Source: Flavobacteriales bacterium
Lineage (GTDB): Bacteria > Bacteroidota > Bacteroidia > Flavobacteriales_D > Sanyastnellaceae
Assembly: GCA_030828175.1 (NCBI GenBank)
Contig: JAURDB010000008.1
Location: forward strand, 1 to 36,569
DNA length: 36,569 nucleotides
Direction: 5' to 3'
Positions 15,089-23,782 of this stretch are shown one piece after another (the first letter of the stretch is position 1; each line of letters opens with the position of its first letter). The notes below the pieces were generated by a model. It worked only from the letters and a program-made list of their open reading frames with translations. It searched no databases and was not told the DNA's origin. The translations under genes were made by a program, and so were the position numbers.

Positions 15089-15961
15089 ATGTTGATTCAC
15101 ACCGTTTCACACGGACTGTTCAAGCTCGACGGAGGAGCCATGTTCGGCGTGGTCCCCAAGCCGCTGTGGTCCAAGTCCCACCCCACCGACGAACGCAACC
15201 GCTGCGACTGGGGACTGCGGTCGCTTCTGATCGAAGAGGGTGACCGCCTGATGCTCGTGGATTGCGGCATGGGAGACAAACAGGAGGAGAAGTTCTTTTC
15301 ACACTACATGCCGCGGCCGCTCGATCTCGACGCCCAATTGAAAGACCTGGGGTACCACCGGGACGACATCACCGATGTGTTCCTGACCCACCTTCACTTT
15401 GACCACTGTGGCGGGGCCATCCGCCGGCACCGGCAGGACCCGAACCGTTTTGAACCCGCCTTTTCCAACGCGATTTTCTGGAGCACGGAGCGACATTGGC
15501 AATGGGCCACAGCGCCCAATCCGCGAGAAAAAGCCAGCTTTCTGAAGGAAAACATCCATCCCATCCAGGAATCCGGTCAACTGCAGTTCATCCCGCGCGC
15601 TGAAGGCACGACGGACACCCGCGGCCCGATTCCCGGGTTTCCGGACCTCGACGTTCTGTTTGTCGACGGGCACACGGAAAGTCAAATGCTCCCGCTGCTC
15701 AAACAAGGCGACCGCAAGGCACTCTTCACGGCCGACCTGCTTCCCGCCACCACCCACATCCCAACGGCTTGGGTCATGGGATACGACACCCGCCCCTTGC
15801 TCACGGTCCAGGAAAAGGAGCGCATTCTCACCTGCGCCGAGCGGGAGAAATGGACCTTGCTTTTTGAGCATGACGCCCACAACGAAGCCGCTCAGGTTCA
15901 CCGCACGGAGAAGGGGATTCGTTTGGAACGTGCCGGCGACCGGTCTGACTTCGGTTGGTAA
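15089..15961 (+). CDS. MBL-fold metallo-hydrolase
   Basis: A 290-residue cytoplasmic metallo-beta-lactamase-fold enzyme. The dinuclear metal motif HLHFDH is at 101-106, preceded by the first strand pair (LMLVDCGMGD) and followed by VDGHTESQML (metal His), FTADLLPATTHIPTAW (metal Asp) and LLFEHDAHNEA (final His). This arrangement fits the lactonase/YtnP-like and uncharacterised hydrolase branch; the substrate is unknown. A start at 15065 is possible, but ATG 15089 suits the fold and the -7 box. It is divergent from purB and convergent with pyrD, whose stop is 33 bases beyond. Confidence 0.88.
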   Translation: MLIHTVSHGLFKLDGGAMFGVVPKPLWSKSHPTDERNRCDWGLRSLLIEEGDRLMLVDCGMGDKQEEKFFSHYMPRPLDLDAQLKDLGYHRDDITDVFLTHLHFDHCGGAIRRHRQDPNRFEPAFSNAIFWSTERHWQWATAPNPREKASFLKENIHPIQESGQLQFIPRAEGTTDTRGPIPGFPDLDVLFVDGHTESQMLPLLKQGDRKALFTADLLPATTHIPTAWVMGYDTRPLLTVQEKERILTCAEREKWTLLFEHDAHNEAAQVHRTEKGIRLERAGDRSDFGW

Positions 15962-15994
15962 AGGTGACGTCGGCCCGGTGCGTTGGAGAATGAT

Positions 15995-17047
15995 TCAGCC
16001 GCGCAAACCGGCCAGGCATTCGCCGACGATGCCCGGTCCGGTATAGACCATGCCGCTGTACACCTGAACGAGGTCGGCACCCGCTTCGATTTTCTCGCGG
16101 GCCGTTGGTCCATCTTCCACACCGCCCACACCGATGATGGCGAAGTCGCCCCGTTGTCGAAGGTAGCGGATGACCTCTGTGCTTCGGGCCCGAACGGGGG
16201 CTCCGCTCAAACCACCAGCACCCACCGCATCGATGTCGGCAGCAGGTGTCTTCAAGCCCTCCCTTGAAATGGTGGTATTGGTCGCGATGACGCCATCAAT
16301 GCCTGTATCCCCTACCAGTGCCACGATGTCGTCGAGTTGTGCGTCGCTGAGATCTGGCGCGATTTTAAGAAAAACGGGGCGCAGCATGGCCTGGTCGCGG
16401 TTGTACTCCTGCAATCGATTCAGCAAGGCCGTGAGCGGCGCACGGTCCTGCAGCTCGCGCAGCCCAGGCGTGTTGGGAGAACTGACGTTGACCGCGAAAT
16501 AATCGACATGCGGGTGCAGTCCTTGGAAGCAGGTGAGGTAATCGTCGCCCGCGCGCTCATTGGGGGTCACCTTGTTCCGGCCGATGTTGCCGCCAACAAT
16601 CAAGCCGGCCGGCCTGTGTTTGAGCCGCTCGACCAGGGCATCGAGTCCTCCGTTGTTGAACCCCATTCGATTGATGAGCCCCCGGTCCGCCTTGACGCGG
16701 AACAACCGCGGCTTCGGATTGCCGGGTTGTGGTTTCGGCGTGATGGTCCCTACCTCGACGAATGCGAAGCCCATATTGGAGAGGGGGGCCAGCCACCGTC
16801 CGTCTTTGTCGAACCCCGCTGCGAGACCTATCCGATGCGGAAACCGCAGTCCCGCCACCTCCACCGCGTCCTCCTGCGTGGTCGTCACGGCCAGAGAACG
16901 CTTCAACGCAGCGCCGACAAGGGGCAGAGCGAGGCCCAAGCGAAAAAGCCCCATGGTTTGGTAATGGGCCTTTTCCGGGTCCAGAAGGAAGGCAACGGGA
17001 CGAACGATGGAGCGATACAACCGGCTTCCGAGTGGGGAGGATTCCAT
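15995..17047 (-). CDS. pyrD: Dihydroorotate dehydrogenase, class 2 (quinone)
   Basis: A membrane-associated flavoenzyme of 350 residues that oxidises dihydroorotate to orotate with quinone. Class 2 marks are present: an N-terminal amphipathic region (YRSIVRPVAFLLDPEKAHY), GLAAGFDKDG, VGTITPKPQPGNPKPRLFR, NRMGFNNGG, NVSSPNTPGLREL with the serine base expected of class 2, TNTTISREGL, and the C-terminal FMN-phosphate motif GVGGVEDG with QVYSGMVYTGPGIV. The frame extends to 17134, but ATG 17047 gives a normal N-terminus and is preceded by a -7-like box. It is divergent from the uncharacterised gene at 17143. Confidence 0.96.
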   Translation of the reverse strand: MESSPLGSRLYRSIVRPVAFLLDPEKAHYQTMGLFRLGLALPLVGAALKRSLAVTTTQEDAVEVAGLRFPHRIGLAAGFDKDGRWLAPLSNMGFAFVEVGTITPKPQPGNPKPRLFRVKADRGLINRMGFNNGGLDALVERLKHRPAGLIVGGNIGRNKVTPNERAGDDYLTCFQGLHPHVDYFAVNVSSPNTPGLRELQDRAPLTALLNRLQEYNRDQAMLRPVFLKIAPDLSDAQLDDIVALVGDTGIDGVIATNTTISREGLKTPAADIDAVGAGGLSGAPVRARSTEVIRYLRQRGDFAIIGVGGVEDGPTAREKIEAGADLVQVYSGMVYTGPGIVGECLAGLRG

Positions 17048-17053
17048 GGCCCG

Positions 17054-17061
17054 CAAAGATG
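17054..17061 (-). promoter_or_regulatory. -7 box (CATCTTTG) of pyrD
   Basis: Minus-strand CATCTTTG matches TAnnTTTG at all but the first fixed base and ends 6 bases before the pyrD ATG. Confidence 0.4.
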
Positions 17062-17120
17062 TTAATAAAGATGTGGACACGCGCCCCGAGGAGGATCGGA
17101 AGACCGGCTCTCCTCCCCGG

Positions 17121-17128
17121 TAGATTTG
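17121..17128 (+). promoter_or_regulatory. -7 box (TAGATTTG) of the gene at 17143
   Basis: An exact TAnnTTTG match, 14 bases before the ATG. Confidence 0.5.
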
Positions 17129-17142
17129 GAGCAACCTGAAGG

Positions 17143-17709
17143 ATGTTGTTTAACTGGGGGAAGAAAAAGCTGAAGCCTGAAGAGGTGGCGCGCATGTTCG
17201 TTCATGCGACATTGGACAGCGTCGAAGACGCCTGGCCCGATGTCCTTGGCCTGATGCGGGAAACCCCGCACATGGAGCGCCCGCCGGAAATTGACGAAGC
17301 CGAAGTGGCCCCCTTCCTGTTGGTCGTATTGGCCGGAAACCTCGATTTCATCCCCCGGTTCTTTGAAGCGGGAACGGACCAGTGCCTTGTGGAGGCGATC
17401 CTGGCAGAATTGGCCGTTCAACTGGAGCTTCCCCCGGGTCAATTGGCGAGCCGAATCGCTTCGACCCGCGAAGCCATGGTGAAGTTGAACAAGCCATCCA
17501 AAAAGACGGTGAGCGCCATGTCACGTGGCATGTATCTCGGCTACGACCTGAACGGTTACCAAGAAGAATACTTCCGCTCGCTCAACGTCCCGAACCCTCG
17601 ATTTTTGATGCAAATGGAGGAAATCTTACAGCATTTCCTGTGGGACTGGACTTCGTTCAACGAGCAGTATCGACTGCAGCTCCAGCATCAACAAGGCGTT
17701 ACGGCCTGA
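17143..17709 (+). CDS. Uncharacterised cytoplasmic protein
   Basis: A 188-residue acidic-to-neutral helical protein with no signal peptide or membrane segment. It opens with MLFNWGKKKLKPEEVARMFV and is predicted mostly helical, with a long hydrophobic stretch inside the fold (APFLLVVLAGNLDFIPRFF) and an aromatic-rich C-terminal half (MYLGYDLNGYQEEYFRSLN, ILQHFLWDWTSFNEQYR). I do not recognise the family. It has its own promoter, diverges from pyrD and runs tail-to-tail into smpB with 8 bases between stops. Normal codon use and a good -7 box argue that it is a real gene. No function is proposed. Confidence 0.75.
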   Translation: MLFNWGKKKLKPEEVARMFVHATLDSVEDAWPDVLGLMRETPHMERPPEIDEAEVAPFLLVVLAGNLDFIPRFFEAGTDQCLVEAILAELAVQLELPPGQLASRIASTREAMVKLNKPSKKTVSAMSRGMYLGYDLNGYQEEYFRSLNVPNPRFLMQMEEILQHFLWDWTSFNEQYRLQLQHQQGVTA

Positions 17710-17717
17710 CCCTTTTT

Positions 17718-18155
17718 CTATCCCCTTCTATCGAGGTCGCGCGCCTGGTCCCTGTCCTTGATGGTATTGCGCTTGTCAACCAGCTTCTTGCCCTTGGCAA
17801 CGGCGACGTCCAACTTGGCAAATCCGCTGTCCGAAATGAAGAGCCGCGTCGGTATCACGGTGACTCCGACATCCCTCAGTTTGCGTTGGAGTTTGGTCAA
17901 TTCGGTCCGCTTCAAGAGCAACTTCCGAATGCGCCGGGGCTCGTGGGTCACATACCCTGAGTGGTCATAGGCCTCGATGTGCATGTTGAACACGTAGAAC
18001 TCATCGCCCTGGAACCGGCAATAGGCCTCCACAATGCTGGCCTTGCCCGCCCGGATGCTCTTGATCTCCGTGCCCTTGAGCTGGATGCCCGCCGTGTAGG
18101 TGTCCGTGAGGAAATAGCTGAACGCCGCCTTCCTGTTCTTGATCTCGATCGCCAT
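17718..18155 (-). CDS. smpB: SsrA-binding protein SmpB
   Basis: A 145-residue partner of tmRNA in rescue of stalled ribosomes. The oligonucleotide-binding barrel is evident: NRKAAFSYFLTDTYTAGIQL, KGTEIKSIRAGKASIVEAYC, FNMHIEAYDHSGYVTHEPRR, then KLLLKRTEL and the basic C-terminal tail AKGKKLVDKRNTIKDRD that enters the ribosomal A site or mRNA channel. Length and start (MAIEIKNRK) are typical. tmRNA itself is not in the window. Secure. Confidence 0.97.
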   Translation of the reverse strand: MAIEIKNRKAAFSYFLTDTYTAGIQLKGTEIKSIRAGKASIVEAYCRFQGDEFYVFNMHIEAYDHSGYVTHEPRRIRKLLLKRTELTKLQRKLRDVGVTVIPTRLFISDSGFAKLDVAVAKGKKLVDKRNTIKDRDQARDLDRRG

Positions 18156-18163
18156 CCGCGCAG

Positions 18164-18171
18164 GAAAAATA
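18164..18171 (-). promoter_or_regulatory. -7 box (TATTTTTC) of smpB
   Basis: Minus-strand TATTTTTC differs from TAnnTTTG only in the last base and ends 8 bases before the smpB ATG. Confidence 0.4.
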
Positions 18172-18224
18172 CGCCCCTAGGACCCCGCGTTCAACCTTTT
18201 TCCTTTTCGAGCGTCCTTTGTTTC

Positions 18225-19937
18225 GTGAACCGATTCGCTCTTCCCCTTGCCGCATTCGGCGTCTTCCTTGCTTGTTCCACCGCGCAGGCCCAAAGCGTGG
18301 GGCTTTTCCAGAATGCCCCCGAGTCCTTTGACGGTTACACTTTGGTCGCGCCAGCAGGGGCGACCCGGACCCACCTCATTGACAACTGCGGCCGGATCGT
18401 CAACCAATGGGACAGTGGATTCCGCACAGGAGAATCGGCCTATCTCCTGGAGGACGGTTCCTTGTTGCGCACCTGTCGATTGCCGAGCGATTATTTCAGT
18501 GCGGGGGGCATTGGGGGACGGGTCGAGAAGTTCTCTTGGGAAGGTGAGATGCTTTGGAGTTTTGACATCGCCACGGACACTGCACACCACCACCACGACA
18601 TCGCCCCCCTGCCCAATGGCAATGTTGTTTTCCTGTGTTGGGAGTACATCTCTCCGGAGGAAGCTGCCGCTGCCGGTCGCTTGATCGAAGGGCAGTTGTG
18701 GCCTCCCATGCTGGTCGAAATCGAGCCGAATGGCGCTGAAGGCGGAAATGTGGTGTGGGAATGGCATGCTTGGGACCACCTGATACAGGATGTGGATTCG
18801 GCGCTTCCCAACTACGGTTCTCCAGCAGAGCACCCCACCCGATTTGATGTCAATTACGGGCAGGTATCATCGGGAGGATTCCCCGGCGGGGTTTCCGGTG
18901 GTGATTGGTTTCACTGCAATGCAGTGGACTACCATGAAGAACTCGATCAACTGATCGTCAACTCTCGGAACTGGAACGAATTCTTCATCATAGACCACGG
19001 CCTCACATCCGAAGAAGCTGCCAGTAATGCAGGAGATTTGCTCTACCGCTGGGGCAACCCCCAAACCTATGGAAGGGGCACGGAAGAAGACCGCGTCTTC
19101 TACCAACAGCACGACGCGCATTGGTTGCTGGGAGAAGGACCCGCAGCCGACAGCATTTCAGACCCCGCCTTGACCGTCCTCGTTTACAACAACGGCAACG
19201 GGCGGCCCAGTGGGGACGGCAGCTCCGTGGATGAGTTGATTCTGCCGTGGGATGATGTGACCGGCAGCTACACCCTGCCTCCCGCTGACGACCTTACGGT
19301 GCCTTTCGGCCCCGACACCTTGGATTGGATGTGGCCGGAATTGCCCTCCATGGACTTCCACAGTCACAACATCAGCGGTTCACAGCGCCAACCCAATGGC
19401 AACACCCTCATCTGTGAGGGCAGCAAAGGGCACCTTTTCGAAATCACGCCTTCAGGTGAGATCGTCTGGGAATACTACACCGCATACAACCAATTCGGCC
19501 CGATATCGCAAGGAGACAATCCTTTCGGCAATGCCACCTTCCGCGCCTACCGATACGGACCGGACTTTGCAGGATTCGAAGGCCGCGACATGACACCGGG
19601 AGATCCGGTCGAAGCCAACCCCTACCCTACGAATTGCATCACCTACCCTGCACCTGTCGACACGGTCGACACGAGTGGAACCACATCAACCCTGTCGCTT
19701 GAAATGCAAATCCTCATCGGCCCGAACCCCGCGGATGATGTACTGTTCTTGAACTCCGGCATGGATGTGACCTGGATGCTCACCGATGCTTCCGGTCGTG
19801 AAATCATACGGGGGGACTCACCCGCAACGACGCACGTGATCGAGACCGCCAATCTCCCGAACGGATTGCTGCTTCTGCACCTTTTGAAAAAGGGTGGGGC
19901 GATTGAAGCGCCGCGGCGCATACGGATTCAACATTGA
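18225..19937 (+). CDS. Secreted arylsulfotransferase-like protein, T9SS cargo (copy 1)
   Basis: A ~570-residue exported protein of the arylsulfotransferase (ASST) beta-propeller family, whose members move sulfate between phenolic donors and acceptors without PAPS. Signal peptide: FALPLAAFGVFLACSTAQAQ, cleavage probably after AQA, although LAC could be read as a lipobox. Propeller marks: HHHHDIAPLPNGNVV (His121-124), VVWEWHAWDHL, WFHCNAVDYH (His230, Asn232), NSRNWNEFFIIDH (Arg248), QHDAHW (His296, His299) and FHSHNISGSQRQPNGNTL (His379, His381). The last ~80 residues (IGPNPADDVLFLNS..., DASGREII, LPNGLLLLHLLKK) resemble a type A T9SS sorting domain. The likely start is GTG 18225; no ATG fits the signal peptide. 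It is followed 32 bases on by a paralogue. Confidence 0.85.
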   Translation: MNRFALPLAAFGVFLACSTAQAQSVGLFQNAPESFDGYTLVAPAGATRTHLIDNCGRIVNQWDSGFRTGESAYLLEDGSLLRTCRLPSDYFSAGGIGGRVEKFSWEGEMLWSFDIATDTAHHHHDIAPLPNGNVVFLCWEYISPEEAAAAGRLIEGQLWPPMLVEIEPNGAEGGNVVWEWHAWDHLIQDVDSALPNYGSPAEHPTRFDVNYGQVSSGGFPGGVSGGDWFHCNAVDYHEELDQLIVNSRNWNEFFIIDHGLTSEEAASNAGDLLYRWGNPQTYGRGTEEDRVFYQQHDAHWLLGEGPAADSISDPALTVLVYNNGNGRPSGDGSSVDELILPWDDVTGSYTLPPADDLTVPFGPDTLDWMWPELPSMDFHSHNISGSQRQPNGNTLICEGSKGHLFEITPSGEIVWEYYTAYNQFGPISQGDNPFGNATFRAYRYGPDFAGFEGRDMTPGDPVEANPYPTNCITYPAPVDTVDTSGTTSTLSLEMQILIGPNPADDVLFLNSGMDVTWMLTDASGREIIRGDSPATTHVIETANLPNGLLLLHLLKKGGAIEAPRRIRIQH

Positions 19938-19969
19938 TAGCCACCTTGCTCCCAGAATCAAACCACACC

Positions 19970-22345
19970 ATGAAACTGCAAGCCCAATCATTGGTCGCCC
20001 TCCTGTTGATGGCAGGCACCCTTGCTGCTCAGAATACGGTAGGCACCATCGCCTTTGACCCCGAACTGTACACGGAGGGGTATACCATGATCTATCCGCA
20101 CAACCAGAACCGCGCCATGCTGCTCAACGGCTGCGGTGAGGTGGTACACGACTGGAGCCTCGATCCCGCCCGCCGTCCGGGCAACACGGCCTACCTGCAG
20201 CCCAACGGCGACATCATCATGACCTCCCGCCCTGCCGCCGTTGGCAACGATGCCATCTGGGCCGGTGGCGGAGGCGCCACCATCGAACGCCGCACCTGGA
20301 ACAACGATGTCCTGTGGAGCTACACGGCCAACAACGACAGCATGCGCCTGCACCACGACTTTACGGTCACGCCGCAGGGCAACGTGATTGCGATTTGCTG
20401 GGAGGTCATCGACAGCCTGGAGTGCATCGAAAACGGCCGCGACCCGGCACTGCTCGAAGGGGGCGAACTCTGGAGCGACAAACTCATCGAACTCCAGCCC
20501 GACACCATGGGTGGGGCGGAAATCGTTTGGGAATGGCGCGTTTGGGATCATCTGGTGCAGGATTTCGACAGCACCAAGGCGAATTATGGTGTAGTGGCGG
20601 ACAACCAGCACCTGATTGACGTGAACTACGGTTCGCCGAGCGCCCAGGCTGCAGATTGGCACCACATGAATGCGGTCGACTACTTCCCATTCTATGACAC
20701 CGCAGGGCAGATCATCATGAGCGTGCCCACTTTCAATGAGGTGTGGGTCATCTGGCACGACTATCAGTTCAATGACAACCTCATTTGGCGCTGGGGCAAT
20801 CCCGCAGCCTACCAACGCGGAGACAGCACGGACCAGAAGCTGTTCTACCAGCACGACATCCATTGGGGCAATGGCCTCGGCGTGAACCCGGGCAATCCGG
20901 ACTTCACCAAGTTCTTCGTCTTCAACAACCGCGTACCCAATGCCGACACGACCGGCACCCACAGTGAAGCGGCCATCATCTCGCCCATTTTCGACGAATA
21001 CGATGGCGGTTACGAGTTCAATGTTTCCACGGGACGCTGGGGTCCGGAAGACTTCCAATGGACCTACACGCAGCCCGGACTGAGCAGCACCGGACTGAGC
21101 TCTTTCCAACGGCTCGGCAATGGAGGCAACCTCATCTGCAACGGCCGCACGGGTGAAATCTTCGAGATCACCGAAGACGGCCAGCTCGCCTGGGAATACC
21201 GGACGCCGCTCATCCAAGGCGCACCGGTGGAGCAAGGCACCGAACTCCAGCTCAACAACAACCTCACCTTCCGCGCGGACCGCTATCCCTTGAATTTCCC
21301 GGCGTTTGACGGGCAGGACCTCGATGGAGGCGAAGTCATCGAGGTAAATCCAACGCCCCTTGCCGTATGCCAACCTCAGGCCATTTGCTCCGAAGTGATT
21401 GCCTGCAATTACGGAGAGGAAGGCGATTGCATGTATGCCGACAGCGACTTGGACGTTTTCGGACCCATGATGATCGGTTTGGTGGATACAGCCGCCTGCT
21501 TGGATGGATATGAGGTCTTTGATGACGGCTTCATTGCCCTCATTGAAGGAGACAGCAGTCTCGTGTGGGACATCACCCCCGAGGTGGCGACCTTGATGAT
21601 TGCCTCGGGTTTCGAGGTGCTCTACAACGACCTCGTCACCCAATCCGTCTCCGTTTGCGGGAACACGTTGACCGCAGTGAGCGTTCTGTTCAATGACACC
21701 GTGGTGAGCGACTACGATGGGATGGGTTGGTATTGGCCCGCCTATGATGGTTACACGGCGCCTGCGAGCAACTTCGACCAAGGCTGCAACAACCCGGATG
21801 CGTGCAACTTCGACCCTTGTGCACTGCCCGTACCCGCCCTGTGCCAGTTCATTTCCGGAGAGACCACCACCGACGAGACCACAGGCTTCTTGGAATGCTC
21901 CGTTTCTGGAGGCACGGCCCCTTACACCTTTGAATTGCTCTTTGGAAACATGGAAGCCACGGGAATCACGGGAGGTACAGGGAATCTATCCATCGCGTGG
22001 GAATGGCTGGCCTACGGCATCTACTGCGTGGAAGTCACCGATGCAACAGGTTGCATGGAGGTCTTCTGCGACAGCCTCGGAGTGACCCGTACGGATGTGC
22101 TTCTCAATGCGGGTTTCCAATTGCATCCCAATCCTGCCATCGCCTCCGTCTCGTTGGTTTTGCCCGACACCTGGGAAGTCGAATCGATTGTGCTGCGCGA
22201 TGCCCTCGGCCGCGAGGTGGGCGCCCTGTCAAGCCCGGGTTCGACCGTGCAATTGGACATGATGCCCTACGCACCTGGCACCTATTACATCGAAGTACGG
22301 CACAAAGAAGGTTCTGCCGTTGAGCGATTGATGGTGCGCCGGTGA
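19970..22345 (+). CDS. Secreted arylsulfotransferase-like paralogue with SprB/PKD-like module (copy 2)
   Basis: A 791-residue paralogue of the preceding protein. It has a clear signal peptide (MKLQAQSLVALLLMAGTLAA, then Q) and the same propeller layout: LHHDFTVTPQGNVI (His128-129), IVWEWRVWDHLVQDFDS, DWHHMNAVDY (His231, Asn234), QHDIHW (His295, His298). Two places differ from copy 1: SVPTFNE has Pro253 where copy 1 has Arg248, and STGLSSFQR has Thr374/Ser372 where copy 1 has His381/His379. After ~residue 475 it adds a Cys-rich segment, a GCNNPDACNFDPCA motif typical of Bacteroidota surface proteins, a SprB/PKD-like repeat (CSVSGGTAPYTFEL) and a T9SS-type C-terminus (LHPNPAIASVSLVLPDTWE). It may be a binding protein rather than an enzyme. 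Confidence 0.83.
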   Translation: MKLQAQSLVALLLMAGTLAAQNTVGTIAFDPELYTEGYTMIYPHNQNRAMLLNGCGEVVHDWSLDPARRPGNTAYLQPNGDIIMTSRPAAVGNDAIWAGGGGATIERRTWNNDVLWSYTANNDSMRLHHDFTVTPQGNVIAICWEVIDSLECIENGRDPALLEGGELWSDKLIELQPDTMGGAEIVWEWRVWDHLVQDFDSTKANYGVVADNQHLIDVNYGSPSAQAADWHHMNAVDYFPFYDTAGQIIMSVPTFNEVWVIWHDYQFNDNLIWRWGNPAAYQRGDSTDQKLFYQHDIHWGNGLGVNPGNPDFTKFFVFNNRVPNADTTGTHSEAAIISPIFDEYDGGYEFNVSTGRWGPEDFQWTYTQPGLSSTGLSSFQRLGNGGNLICNGRTGEIFEITEDGQLAWEYRTPLIQGAPVEQGTELQLNNNLTFRADRYPLNFPAFDGQDLDGGEVIEVNPTPLAVCQPQAICSEVIACNYGEEGDCMYADSDLDVFGPMMIGLVDTAACLDGYEVFDDGFIALIEGDSSLVWDITPEVATLMIASGFEVLYNDLVTQSVSVCGNTLTAVSVLFNDTVVSDYDGMGWYWPAYDGYTAPASNFDQGCNNPDACNFDPCALPVPALCQFISGETTTDETTGFLECSVSGGTAPYTFELLFGNMEATGITGGTGNLSIAWEWLAYGIYCVEVTDATGCMEVFCDSLGVTRTDVLLNAGFQLHPNPAIASVSLVLPDTWEVESIVLRDALGREVGALSSPGSTVQLDMMPYAPGTYYIEVRHKEGSAVERLMVRR

Positions 22346-22367
22346 GGCGTGCTACATTGCCGTTGCG

Positions 22368-23150
22368 ATGCAAGAAGACACCATCCTGACTTCCCGTACT
22401 GGCGGGGTGCTGACGTTGACCCTGAACCGGCCCGCCGCATTCAACAGTTTCACGCAACCCATGGCGGCGGCCTTTCAGGCAGGATTGGACGCTGCCGCGG
22501 CGGACGAGGAGATTCGATGCGTGGTCATCACCGGGGCCGGAAAGGCGTTCTGTGCCGGCCAGGACCTGAAAGAGATCACCGCAGATGATGCGCCGGCCAT
22601 GAAGGACGTCGTGCACGGAACCTATAACACCACCGTCCGGAAGATGCGGGCCATGCCCAAGCCCATCGTCGCTGCCGTCAACGGCGTGGCCGCGGGTGCC
22701 GGGGCCAACATCGCCCTGGCAGCAGACCTTTGTGTGGCCCGTGAAGACGCCAAGTTCATCCAGGCTTTCTCCAAAATTGGGCTTATCCCAGACAGTGGTG
22801 GAACCTGGATGCTGCCGCGGTTGATCGGGCTCCAGCGGGCCACCGCCCTGGCTTTTCTTGGAACGCCTGTCAGCGCCACGGAAGCCCAGGCGATGGGCAT
22901 GATTCACCGCGCCTTTGCACCGGATGTCTTTGCGTCGGAAGTAGAAGCATTGGCGGCCCACTTGGCGGCGATGCCCACCCGAGGGCTGGCCTTGACCAAG
23001 GCCGCCTTTCAAGCGGGCCTCGAGCAAGATTGGGACACGCAATTGGATACGGAGTTGAAACTTCAGGCAGAAGCCTCACGTACAGGGGATTATGCAGAAG
23101 GAGTGGCTGCTTTTCTCGAGAAGCGCGCGCCCAACTTTCAAGGATGTTGA
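22368..23150 (+). CDS. paaG: Enoyl-CoA hydratase/isomerase, PaaG-like
   Basis: A 260-residue crotonase-fold enzyme. The N-terminus GVLTLTLNRPAAFNSF, the oxyanion-hole loops AFCAGQDL (~60) and NGVAAGAGANIALAADL (~105-121), DSGGTWMLPRLIG (~143-155) and the C-terminal EGVAAFLEKRAPNFQG closely follow 2-(1,2-epoxy-1,2-dihydrophenyl)acetyl-CoA isomerase of phenylacetate breakdown. Asp at the DSGGTW position is the catalytic acid used by isomerases of this type. No other paa genes are in the window, so a general fatty-acid isomerase/hydratase is an alternative. A weak TACATTGC box lies just upstream. The stop overlaps an alternative start of the next gene. Confidence 0.82.
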   Translation: MQEDTILTSRTGGVLTLTLNRPAAFNSFTQPMAAAFQAGLDAAAADEEIRCVVITGAGKAFCAGQDLKEITADDAPAMKDVVHGTYNTTVRKMRAMPKPIVAAVNGVAAGAGANIALAADLCVAREDAKFIQAFSKIGLIPDSGGTWMLPRLIGLQRATALAFLGTPVSATEAQAMGMIHRAFAPDVFASEVEALAAHLAAMPTRGLALTKAAFQAGLEQDWDTQLDTELKLQAEASRTGDYAEGVAAFLEKRAPNFQGC

Positions 23151-23152
23151 AC

Positions 23153-23464
23153 ATGGAGCAGATCAAGGAAACCAGCATAGGCTGGATCGCCTGTGAAGAG
23201 CGCCTGCCGGCGGACGGTCAACGCGTGCTCGCCGTGGTACCCGGAAACGAGGTCCTGCTGCCTGGCAAGGCCAAATTCGAAATGCGCGAAGTGCTGGTCC
23301 TTCGCTTCATGGAGAACTTCTTCGCCGTTCAATCGGATCAGGCAGACAACCATGGCCGCCATTTCTGGAGTGGCGAAGGCGCGTCCAATCAGTACTTCGA
23401 GGCCGTCACCCATTGGATGCCGATGCCGGAAGCCCCGGTCGTCCCGAACGAGGACGAGGCCTGA
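23153..23464 (+). CDS. DUF551 domain protein
   Basis: A ~103-residue protein resembling DUF551. It has the opening GWIACEERLPADGQRVLAVV (the family's W-x-LP-x-x-G-x-x-VL pattern) and a closing VTHWMPMPEAP, which mirrors the typical THWMPLPEPP end. DUF551 is common in phages and bacteria and has no known function. ATG 23153 is chosen; an in-frame ATG at 23144 would overlap the upstream isomerase gene. The stop codon abuts directly, base to base, the stop of the convergent DUF4359 gene. Confidence 0.7.
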   Translation: MEQIKETSIGWIACEERLPADGQRVLAVVPGNEVLLPGKAKFEMREVLVLRFMENFFAVQSDQADNHGRHFWSGEGASNQYFEAVTHWMPMPEAPVVPNEDEA

Positions 23465-23782
23465 TCAGCTTCCCTTCAGCGAAACGAACTGCCCGGCCAC
23501 ACCGAGAAAGACGTGGGACTCCCCTGCGATTTCGATGGTGTACAACGACGCCACAATAAGGTCATTCCTTTCGGTCAACCCCGCTGCAGCGGCGCTGGCC
23601 ATTTTGCCCAACCCCGTCCGCAGTTTCCGTCCCAGCTCTGACTCTCCGGGAACATCGTCCGCCAGCTCATTCTGGACGTGAACGGCGAGAAACTCGGAGA
23701 ATGCTTCCTGGTCCGGGTTGGTGAGATACAAACCTCCCCCCAGAAGGGCCAGAACCAGCGTGAGTTTGAACAAGGATTTCAT
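23465..23782 (-). CDS. DUF4359-like small exported/membrane protein
   Basis: A 105-residue protein with an N-terminal hydrophobic helix (FKLTLVLALLGGGLYLTNP) and the pattern TNPDQEAFSEFLAVHV ... NDLIVASLYTIEIAGESHVF ... GVAGQFVSL, which follows DUF4359. It is probably an inner-membrane-anchored or periplasmic protein; its function is unknown. Its ATG overlaps the rsmE stop by 4 bases (ATGA), so it is translationally coupled to rsmE. Confidence 0.7.
   Translation of the reverse strand: MKSLFKLTLVLALLGGGLYLTNPDQEAFSEFLAVHVQNELADDVPGESELGRKLRTGLGKMASAAAAGLTERNDLIVASLYTIEIAGESHVFLGVAGQFVSLKGS

Noticed and set aside
19988-21781. 597-codon open frame antisense to the second arylsulfotransferase-like gene
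   Set aside because: High GC content keeps antisense frames open; no domain or signal is seen, and the plus strand is clearly coding.
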